Below are positions 40,250 through 49,419 of a stretch of 63,958 nt of DNA, in pieces; the stretch's first letter is position 1, and each line of letters opens with the position of its first letter. Under the pieces are notes generated by a model, which did not search any database, had not been told where the DNA came from, and saw only the letters and a program-made list of their open reading frames with translations. The position numbers and the translations under genes are program-made. The stretch covers positions 1-63,958 of the forward strand of contig CAJUGH010000025.1 of NCBI GenBank assembly GCA_910586215.1. Direction: 5' to 3'. The stretch is from an uncultured Acetatifactor sp. (GTDB lineage: Bacteria > Bacillota > Clostridia > Lachnospirales > Lachnospiraceae).

Positions 40250-41341
40250 CTAATATTTCAGATATTTCTCTGCCGCTTCCTCACTTACAAAGTCTTCTGC
40301 GGTAAATACCTCGCGATAATCAACTGGCTTTGGTTTCCCATAGAACTTGGTCATATATTTCTCGATAAATTTGCGGTTCTCACCAGCCAGGCAAACAGGT
40401 GTATATTCCTTAAAATGCTTTATGGACATACCTTTGTCAATAATATCCTTGATGGGTTCGTCAAATACGTTTCCAATGGAAATATGCATAAACACACAGG
40501 GAAACACATCACCATACTGAGATATATGGAAACATCCATTCACGGCTCCACATCCCCTTTCCATTCCATATGACGGAAATACATCTCTTCTTGCGGCTGG
40601 ATACTGCGCATTTAAATCCCGCAAAAATTTTGCGTCTTTTCCATCAATCAGCACCTCGTGCTTACCCTCCCATTCCCCCAAAGCCTTTGCCAATACCAGG
40701 TCTAAAGAGAAGCCATTTTCCTGTGCAAACTTAGCCAATTGTACCGTATTATCCGTACAACAATTCTGATGGGAAACACAGTGCTGCATAATACAGTCCA
40801 GTCCTGCCGCCTGTGCTGCCTCTAATGCAGCCATTGCTTTTTTAAAAGAACCAGGTCTGTTTCTGTTTTCATCATGAAGCTTCTCGTCTATACTGTCAAA
40901 ACTGATCATAACCTTATCCAGACCAATCTCTTTTAAATGTTTTGCTCTCTCCCGCGTCAGGAAATAGCCGTTTGTACTGATGCCAATGTGAAATTTCTCC
41001 GGCTGCAAGGCACGCAGGACATCGTCAAAATCTGGAAGGATAAGTGGTTCTCCACCGGAAATGTTAAACTGGCATAATCCCAATGCATCGGCCTGCTCAG
41101 AAATATTCCTCATCATGGCCAAATCCAGTGATCTGTCTTTTTTCTCAAAGCTGCTCGCCATGCAATGCTTGCAATGAAGATTACATGCATAATTATAACC
41201 GATATCAATCCTTGATGTATAACCGCCGGTTTTTTCCCTTTCGGCAAATTTTATGATTTTTTCATAAACCAGGGGTTTTTCTTTTCTCAGCTTCTCCCTT
41301 TTGGAGCTTTCCATCTTCTGTTTTAGATTATTTGTCTCCAT
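40250..41341 (-). CDS. Radical SAM/SPASM enzyme (E)
   Basis: The 363-residue protein has CNLHCKHC (about residues 53-60), then NISGGEPLILPDFD, a SAM-binding GGEP motif missing from enzymes A-C, and SPASM-type cysteines (GCGAVNGCFHISQYGD, FPCVF). It is from a different subfamily than A-C, closer to classical PqqE/anSME-type SPASM proteins. It is first of the radical SAM run, directly after the TPP enzyme. Confidence 0.85.
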   Translation of the reverse strand: METNNLKQKMESSKREKLRKEKPLVYEKIIKFAEREKTGGYTSRIDIGYNYACNLHCKHCMASSFEKKDRSLDLAMMRNISEQADALGLCQFNISGGEPLILPDFDDVLRALQPEKFHIGISTNGYFLTRERAKHLKEIGLDKVMISFDSIDEKLHDENRNRPGSFKKAMAALEAAQAAGLDCIMQHCVSHQNCCTDNTVQLAKFAQENGFSLDLVLAKALGEWEGKHEVLIDGKDAKFLRDLNAQYPAARRDVFPSYGMERGCGAVNGCFHISQYGDVFPCVFMHISIGNVFDEPIKDIIDKGMSIKHFKEYTPVCLAGENRKFIEKYMTKFYGKPKPVDYREVFTAEDFVSEEAAEKYLKY

Positions 41342-41437
41342 TGTTTTTGCTTCCTTCCCTTTTCTACATTCCTGTATTATATCATACTTCGCATTCCTAT
41401 ACCGGTCATACTTCTTATCCCGGCTTATTTCAACCTA

Positions 41438-43240
41438 TTAACTGCCATTCACTGCACCACTGCTCATTCCCGCAGCTTCTTCCACAATTGGCCACATCTT
41501 TTCCAGGGGATAGGATTCCAGTGTTCCGTCTTCATGGACAATGGTCTTCGTTCTGGGAGAGACAGTTTCCTCTGGTGAAATAATTAATTCACAGAGCACA
41601 GGCCCCTCCGTATCCAGCACCTTCCCTATCTCTTCTTCCAACTGCCGGTTACTAAAAATACGGAAGGTCCTCAATCCATATGCTTCTGCCACTTTCACGG
41701 TATCTGGCATGGTTAAGCCGCTGTGTTTCCCACTGGCCACATGAAAACCGCCAAAATTATTGTTCTGCATGGAACGGATGCTGGCATATCCCTCATTGTT
41801 CCAGATGAATATCTTTACAGGGAGATTCAATCGTACCAAGGTCTCCAACTCCTGGATATTCATCTGAAAAGCGCCGTCGCCATTGATCAGAATTGTCCTT
41901 CTGCCCCCGTTGGCAAGACACGCACCTATCGAATAGGGCAGGCCAAAGCCCATGGAGCCAAGCCCCGCAGCGTTTTTCATCTTCTGTCCCCGCTTGGGCC
42001 GGAAGGCTTGATACGTAATCTCGCCCGCCGCCCCGGAGCTTTCCGGTACAATCACATCTTCCGGTGTCGTATGCCTGCAAAGCAGATCAATGAAATAATA
42101 GGCACTGACCACACCTTCCACGTTTTTATGAATTTCCGTAACAGAAGGATATCTTTCGCGAAGCATATGCCCGTATGCATTCCACTCCTTCCAGACAGCA
42201 CTCTGATTCTGTATTTCTACATTTTTGTCTGCCGCTGCATAAAGAGTTCGAATAAATTCACCGGCATCACATGCCTTCATCACCTCCACCTGCTCCAATT
42301 TCATACGCCTCAACTCATGCGGGTCAATGTCAATCACAATTTTCCTGGCAGACATCCCGAAATGAGATTCGTTAAAGGCCGTCAGGCTGGTGTCCAGACG
42401 GCTTCCTATGGAAAGCAGCACATCCGCAGACTGTAGAATCAAGTTGGCTCCCCTGTCACCCATTCCACCTGGATGTCCCACATATAAGGGATCTTCTTCC
42501 CCCATCATATCGATTGTCTTCCATGTGGTAAGCACAGGAATGGGCAGCTTCTCCAGCAATTTATAAAAGTCCTCTGTCGCTCGCGAAAGCTTGATTCCAT
42601 TTCCCGCAAGTATGACCGGCCTTTTCGCATTCTCCAGCAAAGCAATTGTCTTTTCAACCGCTACAGATAAATCGTTTTTATCTGTCTCAACAACCGTAAA
42701 GTCCTTTAATTCTTCCGGCTCTATCATCGCTGCCTGCACATCCAAAGGAATGGAGAGCCATACCGGACCGGGTCTGCCGCTCGTAGCTTCATAATACGCC
42801 CTCTCCATATGGTAGCGAATTTCCAAAGGCTCCATCACTTGAACAGCATATTTGGTAATAGGCCTTATCATGTCAATAATCTGCACTTCTTGAGAGCCAA
42901 TCTGCCTTACCCCCGTATCTCCTACCAAGTCGGAACGTTTGGCCTGTCCTGACAAAATAAACATAGGCGTGGAGTCAATCCACCCGGCGGCCACGCCTGT
43001 AATGGCATTGGTAGCTCCCGGCCCTGAAGTGGTCAGGCATACACCTATGTCATTTGTATGCTGGGCATAGGCCTCTGCTGCCACGGCCGCCGCCTGCTCA
43101 TGCAGAGTGCATACATATTCAATACCGGATTTTCCTAATGAATCATCCAGGTGCATGGCACCTCCTCCCGGAAGCATAAAGACATATCTGACGCCTTTTC
43201 CTCTTAAAAATTGAAATACATAATCTGACAGCTTTATCAT
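41438..43240 (-). CDS. Acetolactate-synthase-like TPP enzyme
   Basis: The 600-residue protein has the full AHAS layout: N-terminal TPP domain with the catalytic Glu in LHEQAAAVAAEAYA, a central domain, and a C-terminal TPP-Mg motif INGDGAFQMNIQ...WNNEGY. No IlvN regulatory subunit or isoleucine/valine gene is near. Its place in a sugar cluster and the CDP-dideoxyhexose genes nearby make a YerE-like role plausible: moving an acetyl unit from pyruvate to a keto-sugar to form a branched sugar (inference). The ATG overlaps the stop of the KdsC-GmhA fusion by four bases. Confidence 0.85.
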   Translation of the reverse strand: MIKLSDYVFQFLRGKGVRYVFMLPGGGAMHLDDSLGKSGIEYVCTLHEQAAAVAAEAYAQHTNDIGVCLTTSGPGATNAITGVAAGWIDSTPMFILSGQAKRSDLVGDTGVRQIGSQEVQIIDMIRPITKYAVQVMEPLEIRYHMERAYYEATSGRPGPVWLSIPLDVQAAMIEPEELKDFTVVETDKNDLSVAVEKTIALLENAKRPVILAGNGIKLSRATEDFYKLLEKLPIPVLTTWKTIDMMGEEDPLYVGHPGGMGDRGANLILQSADVLLSIGSRLDTSLTAFNESHFGMSARKIVIDIDPHELRRMKLEQVEVMKACDAGEFIRTLYAAADKNVEIQNQSAVWKEWNAYGHMLRERYPSVTEIHKNVEGVVSAYYFIDLLCRHTTPEDVIVPESSGAAGEITYQAFRPKRGQKMKNAAGLGSMGFGLPYSIGACLANGGRRTILINGDGAFQMNIQELETLVRLNLPVKIFIWNNEGYASIRSMQNNNFGGFHVASGKHSGLTMPDTVKVAEAYGLRTFRIFSNRQLEEEIGKVLDTEGPVLCELIISPEETVSPRTKTIVHEDGTLESYPLEKMWPIVEEAAGMSSGAVNGS

Positions 43241-44295
43241 GCTTTTTCTCCAAACATTTTATATTCTACATATTCCGCTATGACATGCCCGATAAAAATA
43301 TGAGCCTCCTGCACCCTGGGTGTAATCCTGGATGGCACCATTACCACGTATTTACACAACTCGTCCAATTCCTGCACCCCCTGATCTCCTGTCAACATGA
43401 CAGGGATAATACCGTTCCTCTTCGCGCAGCGAAGAGCTTCCAACACATTTTTAGAACGCCCGCTTGTAGAAATGCCAATGAGCATATCCCCCGCCCTCCC
43501 TTTGCCTTCCAACTGTCTGGAAAAAACCCTTTCATAGCTGTAGTCATTTCCGATAGCTGTCACCGTGGAAGTGTTCACCGTCAAGGCTTCGGCATTCATA
43601 GCCGGGCGTTCCTTGTAAAAACGACTGATAAATTCTGTGGCAATATGTTGGGCATCTGCGGCACTGCCGCCGTTTCCACACAGGAAAATCTGGCCTCCTT
43701 TTTGCAGCAATTCCAGAATATCCCCAGCAATATCCATCACTGCACTCATAAGCCTTTGGTCAGATGCCATCTTTTTAAAAATGTCCTCGTGCTCTTCCAA
43801 TCTCTGATAGAAGTAATTATAGGAACTTGTCTCATTGTTGTACTTTTCCAGAATAGAAATCAATTCCCATAGGCAACCCTTGCCCCCGTCATTCTGCAGA
43901 ATAATATCTGCCGCATGCTTTGCCCTGTCAATAGCATTTGCAGGACAGAGGCCCAGACCTGCATAAGTCAGTGGTTCCACATCATATTTACCATCACCTA
44001 CATAACAGATATTCTTTCGGCTAATACCGGTGCCTTCCTCAATCTGCTGCATGGTTTCTTTTTTAGTCTTATTCCCCCTGTAGAAATATTCCCAGGGAAA
44101 ACGTTTCTCAAAATACCCTACTATTTCCGTATCTTCACCAGTAATTGCCGCCAGTTTATAGCCCCTCCGATGCAATTCAAAAATAGCATCTATGTCCTTC
44201 AAGTTTATCTGTTTCTGCTCATGTCCACGGGAATCAATGATGACGGATCCGTCTGTAATAACACCGTCTATATCCAGCACAATCAGTTCTATCAT
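43237..44295 (-). CDS. Fusion of KdsC-like HAD phosphatase and GmhA-like sugar isomerase
   Basis: Residues ~1-165 are a KdsC-type HAD phosphatase (VLDIDGVITDGS, CYVGDGKYDVEPL). Residues ~170-352 are an SIS domain like sedoheptulose-7-phosphate isomerase GmhA (LCGNGGSAADAQHIATEF, GISTSGRSKNV). The pair would isomerise a sugar phosphate and dephosphorylate a product in the same pathway. Close packing with the TPP enzyme (4-bp overlap) and a nearby NeuB-like synthase suggests a shared pathway to a heptose- or ulosonic-acid-type sugar. Confidence 0.88.
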   Translation of the reverse strand: MIELIVLDIDGVITDGSVIIDSRGHEQKQINLKDIDAIFELHRRGYKLAAITGEDTEIVGYFEKRFPWEYFYRGNKTKKETMQQIEEGTGISRKNICYVGDGKYDVEPLTYAGLGLCPANAIDRAKHAADIILQNDGGKGCLWELISILEKYNNETSSYNYFYQRLEEHEDIFKKMASDQRLMSAVMDIAGDILELLQKGGQIFLCGNGGSAADAQHIATEFISRFYKERPAMNAEALTVNTSTVTAIGNDYSYERVFSRQLEGKGRAGDMLIGISTSGRSKNVLEALRCAKRNGIIPVMLTGDQGVQELDELCKYVVMVPSRITPRVQEAHIFIGHVIAEYVEYKMFGEKA

Positions 44296-44400
44296 TTTTT
44301 GTCCTCTGATCTTGTCTTACTTCACTAACTACCATCCTTCGACAATTTCTATCATCCAAAGACCTCTGTCATTCGAAACCTTCTATGAAAGCATATGGCC

Positions 44401-46782
44401 TTAACCCTCTGCAATCTTCCTTACTACTTCAAACGGAATATCAGAAACCCTTTCCCAATTCGCTTCTATCTCATCTATTTTGTCTACAGTCAATACACCC
44501 ATATCCTTCAATTCCTGCAGTCTCTGGATTCCTCCGATTAACCAGGGCTGGCTTGCAACATGCTTTATGACATAATCTCTATAGGGTGCATAACAGGCAG
44601 GAAGGTTCTCATTTGCCCTAATCCAGCAATCCTTCCATACATAAAAAGCTTTCTGCGTCCATGACGACTCTGTTTTTATATTGTATACTGCAATTCTTTT
44701 TCCCTGCAAAATGCAAACCTTAGGCGCTCCCATTTCTGATATTTTTTTCAATACAAAATAGAAATGTGCAAAAGATTCCGCTGCACAAAAGGCTTCTTGA
44801 AGTCCTTTTGTATCTGCCCATACAGAACTATACCTATATATTGTAGCATCTATGGATGTCAGACCAAGACAGTGATCTCGATACAGGGCAATACCATCCC
44901 CATACATATTTTTTTCCCGGTCCGCATCCTTTCTTCCCACATCCAGACACATAACATCCGGCCATTCTGTAATATTTTCCCTCACCGCATCCATGGTTTC
45001 TTTTGGCCATACCGTTCTGTCCTTGCATGGCCATACATAATCGTATCTCTTAACCAGACCTTCTCCTTTGGATACGGCAATCAATTTATCCTCCTTCATT
45101 CTTACATAATACAGATTCGGATAGCCTTTATTCATCCATGACTCAACAATTGCTTTTGTCTCATCCCCCTCGCTGGAATCATAGACATACACATCCACCC
45201 CATGAAAATAATAATTCAAGCAGGCATCATTCAACACTCCAAATATTGTATTCGGGTGATTATGGGTAAGAATGCACATGGCTATACTCGGCGTTTTTTC
45301 AGATATTTTGTTATTAAGAATGTCCTTTTTCCCAAAAGCACAATTCCGAATAATAAGGAAACCATTCTCATTCAGATACTCCGCATACTTCTCTGCCAAA
45401 GCAATTTGATCAAAACTATTATCGAACACATCCCCCAGACTGATAATATCAAAATATTCCCTGTGATACGGGATCGTCCCCGTTTCCGGCCCGCAATGGT
45501 ATACATTAAGGCATGACGGAATCAATGGCCATAGATTTCTGTTATTTTCTATTCCATACAGTTCAGCATTTGGAAAACGTTGTCCCAAAGCCAACAATGT
45601 CAAGCCCAATCCGCAGCCCACTTCCAGAATCTTAAGCGCAGCCCCCGGATCTGCCTGAATCCCATTCAGAAGACTACTATTTATTACCAGATACTGATTT
45701 GCGTCAAATCCCCATTTATCGGCTAATTTTGCCGCATTCCTGGCATATATTCTGCGCCATTTCTGTGCATTAGCGCCACCGCCGGAACCATAGTGATAGA
45801 TAAAGCTGTTCCGACACAAAAGTATTTCATATCCTTTTTCACAAAGTCTGAACCCGATATCATTGTCTTCATAGGTGCCGGGAGAGAATACCTCGTCCAA
45901 ATATCCAACTTCTTCCAGGGCCTTCCTCCGAATCATCATGGCAAAACCCACAAGATAGTTACGTCTTTCATATGGTCTCGCCATTGGGAGATTCTGGGAT
46001 ATTGCCATGTTTAAAAATTCTTCTTTTGTCTTACAACACCAATCCACTTTCTGGAAATTGGACACACAGTTCGATACTGCTCCCACAGCTCCTGTCTTCT
46101 CATTATCATAGAGTCCCATTCTTAGCCAAAACAATGCATTTGGCAGCAATATGGTATCATTGTTTAACAGAAAAATATCTCTGTCCGTCTGCGCCAGCCT
46201 TATCCCTTGATTACAGCCGGCCGGAAATCCCACATTTTCCTCATTGCACTGTAGCACAATGTCTTTCTGCGTCCTTAACCATTCCGCACTGCCATCCGTA
46301 GAAGCGTTATCCACCACAATAATTTCATATGCGTTATCAAGGCATGTATCCCTAATGCTTCGAAGGCATTCTTCAGTAAAATGAAGAGAATTATAGGACA
46401 AAATTATGATTGCACATTTATTTACGCAAAAGTCTTCCTTGCATTTCGCATTTTCAAGAAAAGAACATATGGCATCAGCATCCACGCTATTGTTACAATA
46501 ATACAAAGCGTTTTCATAACAAAGATAGGCCTGGTTGATATTGGTATTCTCATATGTCTGCCCCAAAATAAGCCACAACTCATAATTTTTATAATTGAGC
46601 TGCAACCCTTTTGTTATCACCTCACGCGCCTTTGTCACATTGCCGACAGCGGCAAACACAGTAGCCGCCAACACAGCAACCTGTTCGTCAAAAATATTAT
46701 TATGTGCCACTATCCGGGATAAATCATTTGCGGCTTCATCCCACTTTTGGGCATTAATTTTTTCTATTACATTCTCGTACAT
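44401..46782 (-). CDS. Four-part protein: TPR, GT2, methyltransferase, second GT-like domain
   Basis: The 793-residue protein starts with TPR-like helices (residues ~1-120), then a full GT2 domain (IIILSYNSLHFTEECLRS, VVDNASTDGS, FLLNNDT; C-terminal GTYEDNDIGFRLCEKGY), a SAM-methyltransferase-like part (ILEVGCGLGLTLLALG, about 385-400), and a C-terminal ~280-residue part starting IAMCILTHNHPNTIFGVL that resembles a second GT-A fold. It could add and methylate sugars on one acceptor. It lies between the KdsC-GmhA fusion and other glycosyltransferases. Confidence 0.8.
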   Translation of the reverse strand: MYENVIEKINAQKWDEAANDLSRIVAHNNIFDEQVAVLAATVFAAVGNVTKAREVITKGLQLNYKNYELWLILGQTYENTNINQAYLCYENALYYCNNSVDADAICSFLENAKCKEDFCVNKCAIIILSYNSLHFTEECLRSIRDTCLDNAYEIIVVDNASTDGSAEWLRTQKDIVLQCNEENVGFPAGCNQGIRLAQTDRDIFLLNNDTILLPNALFWLRMGLYDNEKTGAVGAVSNCVSNFQKVDWCCKTKEEFLNMAISQNLPMARPYERRNYLVGFAMMIRRKALEEVGYLDEVFSPGTYEDNDIGFRLCEKGYEILLCRNSFIYHYGSGGGANAQKWRRIYARNAAKLADKWGFDANQYLVINSSLLNGIQADPGAALKILEVGCGLGLTLLALGQRFPNAELYGIENNRNLWPLIPSCLNVYHCGPETGTIPYHREYFDIISLGDVFDNSFDQIALAEKYAEYLNENGFLIIRNCAFGKKDILNNKISEKTPSIAMCILTHNHPNTIFGVLNDACLNYYFHGVDVYVYDSSEGDETKAIVESWMNKGYPNLYYVRMKEDKLIAVSKGEGLVKRYDYVWPCKDRTVWPKETMDAVRENITEWPDVMCLDVGRKDADREKNMYGDGIALYRDHCLGLTSIDATIYRYSSVWADTKGLQEAFCAAESFAHFYFVLKKISEMGAPKVCILQGKRIAVYNIKTESSWTQKAFYVWKDCWIRANENLPACYAPYRDYVIKHVASQPWLIGGIQRLQELKDMGVLTVDKIDEIEANWERVSDIPFEVVRKIAEG

Positions 46783-46823
46783 TCTACTTTACTTTCCTCC
46801 GCAAAACTTTACATCCATATCCC

Positions 46824-48305
46824 TTAATTCACAATTCCATCCAATTGGCCAGCCATCATTTCGATATAAGGCACAACCGCTTCCTGCAAATCAATTTTTT
46901 CCGTCTGCGCAAAATGTACCAACTGTCCAAAGAGTTCAAACTCTTCATCGTCCTGTAAGATTCCCAACAATCTCAGTTGTTCCCTCATATTGTCCATTAT
47001 CTGCCAGGCTCCTGTAATGAGTTCCATAAATTCAAAATGCATCACCCCCAGCAGGGAGCCATGCCTGGCAACCCAGTCCAGGACAGCGCCGCATACTTCC
47101 CGCAGCCTTCTCACATCTGTCTGCTCTGTTTCCGGCATCAGTGCGAATATGACACCTACAATTCTCTTATCAATACCCTCCGGACAGCATTCCTTCACCA
47201 GCTTTTGTGCAAGCCGTCTGTAGGCATACAGGCTGTCCCCCTGTATTTTGTTTGTGGCTGACGCCAGATCTAACATCACTTTCATGTGTGTGACACCAGT
47301 GTTCTCAGCCAGTTCCCGGTAATCGTCAAAACTAAATCCATACTGGCTCTGCAGCATTCTCTCCATTTCGTCATAATGGCTGTAATAAAAACGAAACATC
47401 GCTGTCGAGAATGCAGGTGCTTCCTCCGCTCTGCGTTTCAACAGAAAAAATCTCTCACAGAGCAGTTCCTTATGTGTCCGCGCATTGGGATTGACGAATT
47501 CCCCTCCAAAGGCTTCCAAAAACAATTTGTCTTCTGTGTCCTCTGCAATCTGCAATGTAATATCCACATACTCCAGACCAGATCTAATGGCAGTTCCTAT
47601 GGAGGGAGCGCTCTCATTTGCATTATTCCCGCTGGTGTGCCATCTGAACTTGACCATGGGCTTCTCTACCACATAGATTTCCCCATGCTGCAAAATCGAA
47701 ACCCACTGGTAGAAATCTCCAAGCTGCGCATATCCCCTGGCTATCTGGGCAAAATATTCGGCCACCGGCACTCTGTACAGGGCAGAGGGAAGACAGAGGC
47801 AATTTCCTCTGTGAAAGAAAAACCAGAGCCACTCTCCCCGCGACCTGTTTTTCGCCAGAAACGCATTTTTTTCCTGTCCGGCTCGTACTTGCATATTTTC
47901 GTCTGCCTCTAGCGCCCATGTAAAACAGACCTGCAGATTAGGTATGGAAAAAAATGCCTCCATCTGCAGTTGGATTTTTTCCGGCATCCATTCATCGTCT
48001 GCAGTGGCCTGGGCAACGTATTCGCCCGTCACCGCCTCAAGCAGCATTCGCAGACACCACCGCCTGTCATTTTTCTCCAGTCTGATAATCTTGATTCTGT
48101 CCTGGTACCGGTTCATCACCTCATAGGAATTGTCCGTACACCCATTATCTGCCACAATCAACTCTATGTTGGGATATGTCTGGTTCAGAATGGATTCTAT
48201 AGCGCCGCCCACATATGCGCCATGGTTATAACAAGGCATAATAACGCTCACCAGCGGCATTTTTTTCTCTTCCAGACTTTCCTTCCAGATGTCTATATGA
48301 TGCAT
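46824..48305 (-). CDS. GT2 glycosyltransferase with helical C-terminus
   Basis: From the ATG 48303-48305 (MHHIDIWKESLEEKKM), ten bases after AGGAGG, the product is 493 residues. The N-terminal GT2 domain shows VSVIMPCYNHGAYVGGAIES, VADNGCTDNS and QATADDEWMPEK (metal site). The C-terminal half is helical with no motif I know. It is a flagellar-glycan glycosyltransferase candidate; donor and acceptor are unknown. It is of a different subfamily than the five-member array. Confidence 0.85.
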   Translation of the reverse strand: MHHIDIWKESLEEKKMPLVSVIMPCYNHGAYVGGAIESILNQTYPNIELIVADNGCTDNSYEVMNRYQDRIKIIRLEKNDRRWCLRMLLEAVTGEYVAQATADDEWMPEKIQLQMEAFFSIPNLQVCFTWALEADENMQVRAGQEKNAFLAKNRSRGEWLWFFFHRGNCLCLPSALYRVPVAEYFAQIARGYAQLGDFYQWVSILQHGEIYVVEKPMVKFRWHTSGNNANESAPSIGTAIRSGLEYVDITLQIAEDTEDKLFLEAFGGEFVNPNARTHKELLCERFFLLKRRAEEAPAFSTAMFRFYYSHYDEMERMLQSQYGFSFDDYRELAENTGVTHMKVMLDLASATNKIQGDSLYAYRRLAQKLVKECCPEGIDKRIVGVIFALMPETEQTDVRRLREVCGAVLDWVARHGSLLGVMHFEFMELITGAWQIMDNMREQLRLLGILQDDEEFELFGQLVHFAQTEKIDLQEAVVPYIEMMAGQLDGIVN

Positions 48306-48342
48306 GGCAAAAAATCCTCCTTTACAGACTGCCTCATTCTTC

Positions 48343-49002
48343 CTATATTGTTTCCGCATCCCATTTAATCATATCTGCATAATGCGTCAAAAATGCTCCA
48401 TGGGCCTGCTCATAGTTCGACAGGTCCAGCACTCCGCAGTCATGGAGACAGAGGGGCTGCGTCTGCCCCGGCACAATGATCCTGTAGCCCGCCTTCAAGA
48501 ATTCACAGCATTGGGAACGGTCATAGATATCCCATCCCCGAAACCAGTCTTCCCGCCATGGAAGATCATACTGGGTAGCCATCAGAAGGCCGTCAATCTG
48601 CTTTACGTCACAGTCCGTCTCTGAAAGGTAATCGCAGTGCGTGTCAGTCACTGTGGTCTCCGCAATCGCTCCCGCATCCCATCCCCAGGGCTGTGCCTTT
48701 ATAAAAGTGGAACCCACCACCCCAAGCATCCCAATAGCTGGATTCCGGAACCGGTCCAACATAATGTGGAGAAAGTTCCTGTCTATAATCCTCACATCAT
48801 GATGCATATACACTTTATACCTGGCATCCGAAGCGTTCATTCCTTCATTATAGCCCGCAAAAATACTGACGGCGTCCCTAATCTCCAGAACGTTCACTTC
48901 GTAGCCCTGGGGGATCTCCAAGTGGTTAATATACAGACAGGCCTCCGCGAACTGTCTGCTATCATTGGTGCATATGATGAAATCTATCTTCTTCCCGTTC
49001 AT
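48343..49002 (-). CDS. Small GT2-like glycosyltransferase
   Basis: The 219-residue protein is a compact GT-A type enzyme: IDFIICTNDSRQFAE start, YNEGMNASDARYKVYMHHDV (DxD-like HHDVRI), and WDIYDRSQCCEFLKAGY. It resembles the short Glyco_tranf_2_5 type (Pfam PF13712). It overlaps the upstream edge of the frame before the next glycosyltransferase but not its chosen start. It follows the 107-residue small gene by three bases. Confidence 0.75.
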   Translation of the reverse strand: MNGKKIDFIICTNDSRQFAEACLYINHLEIPQGYEVNVLEIRDAVSIFAGYNEGMNASDARYKVYMHHDVRIIDRNFLHIMLDRFRNPAIGMLGVVGSTFIKAQPWGWDAGAIAETTVTDTHCDYLSETDCDVKQIDGLLMATQYDLPWREDWFRGWDIYDRSQCCEFLKAGYRIIVPGQTQPLCLHDCGVLDLSNYEQAHGAFLTHYADMIKWDAETI

Positions 49003-49005
49003 CCG

Positions 49006-49329
49006 CTATACTCCCTCTTCTATCCGCCTAAGCACCTCCTGCTTCTGCAATGCAAACATATCCACCGCCCATCTCAACTCTTCTACGGTCATCCTGTTGT
49101 CTGCCATGAAGCGGAGAAGTTCCTCCACATGCTCCTTCCCCTTCAGCCATTCTACCCGCTGAATCAGATACTTCATCTCGCCAAAGGGCATTATAATCTC
49201 GTCTATGGTGTCAACTTCCATGTATCTGGGAGCCAGCGTACTGTCCTTAAACGCCTTCCCCATATACTTCGACAATATACTGTACAGCAGCAGATAATCT
49301 GTCTGCCGCTTTTCTTCCACTTTTTTCAT
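49006..49329 (-). CDS. Small protein of unknown function
   Basis: From the ATG 49327-49329 (MKKVEEKRQTDYLLLY), preceded by AAGGAG, the product is 107 residues. It is mostly charged helices with no signal or membrane segment. I do not recognise it. It lies between the neuB-like gene and a small glycosyltransferase with tight spacing, so it is co-expressed; it may be an accessory subunit or a chaperone for flagellin glycosylation. Confidence 0.7.
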   Translation of the reverse strand: MKKVEEKRQTDYLLLYSILSKYMGKAFKDSTLAPRYMEVDTIDEIIMPFGEMKYLIQRVEWLKGKEHVEELLRFMADNRMTVEELRWAVDMFALQKQEVLRRIEEGV

Positions 49330-49419
49330 CCCGTCTCCTTCTGCGCATCTTTCCATCTCCAGTCAACAGCCAGAAGCTTACCCTCTCTTTTGCCGCCTCT
49401 TCTGCCCCCCCCCGGATAC

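Noticed and set aside
34648..41341. RiPP (modified peptide) cluster
   Set aside because: Despite five radical SAM genes I see no small precursor gene, no transporter and no leader peptidase; the neighbours are sugar enzymes.
41438..43240. Housekeeping acetolactate synthase IlvB
   Set aside because: No ilvN, ilvC or other branched-chain amino acid gene is near, and it is translationally coupled to a sugar isomerase-phosphatase.
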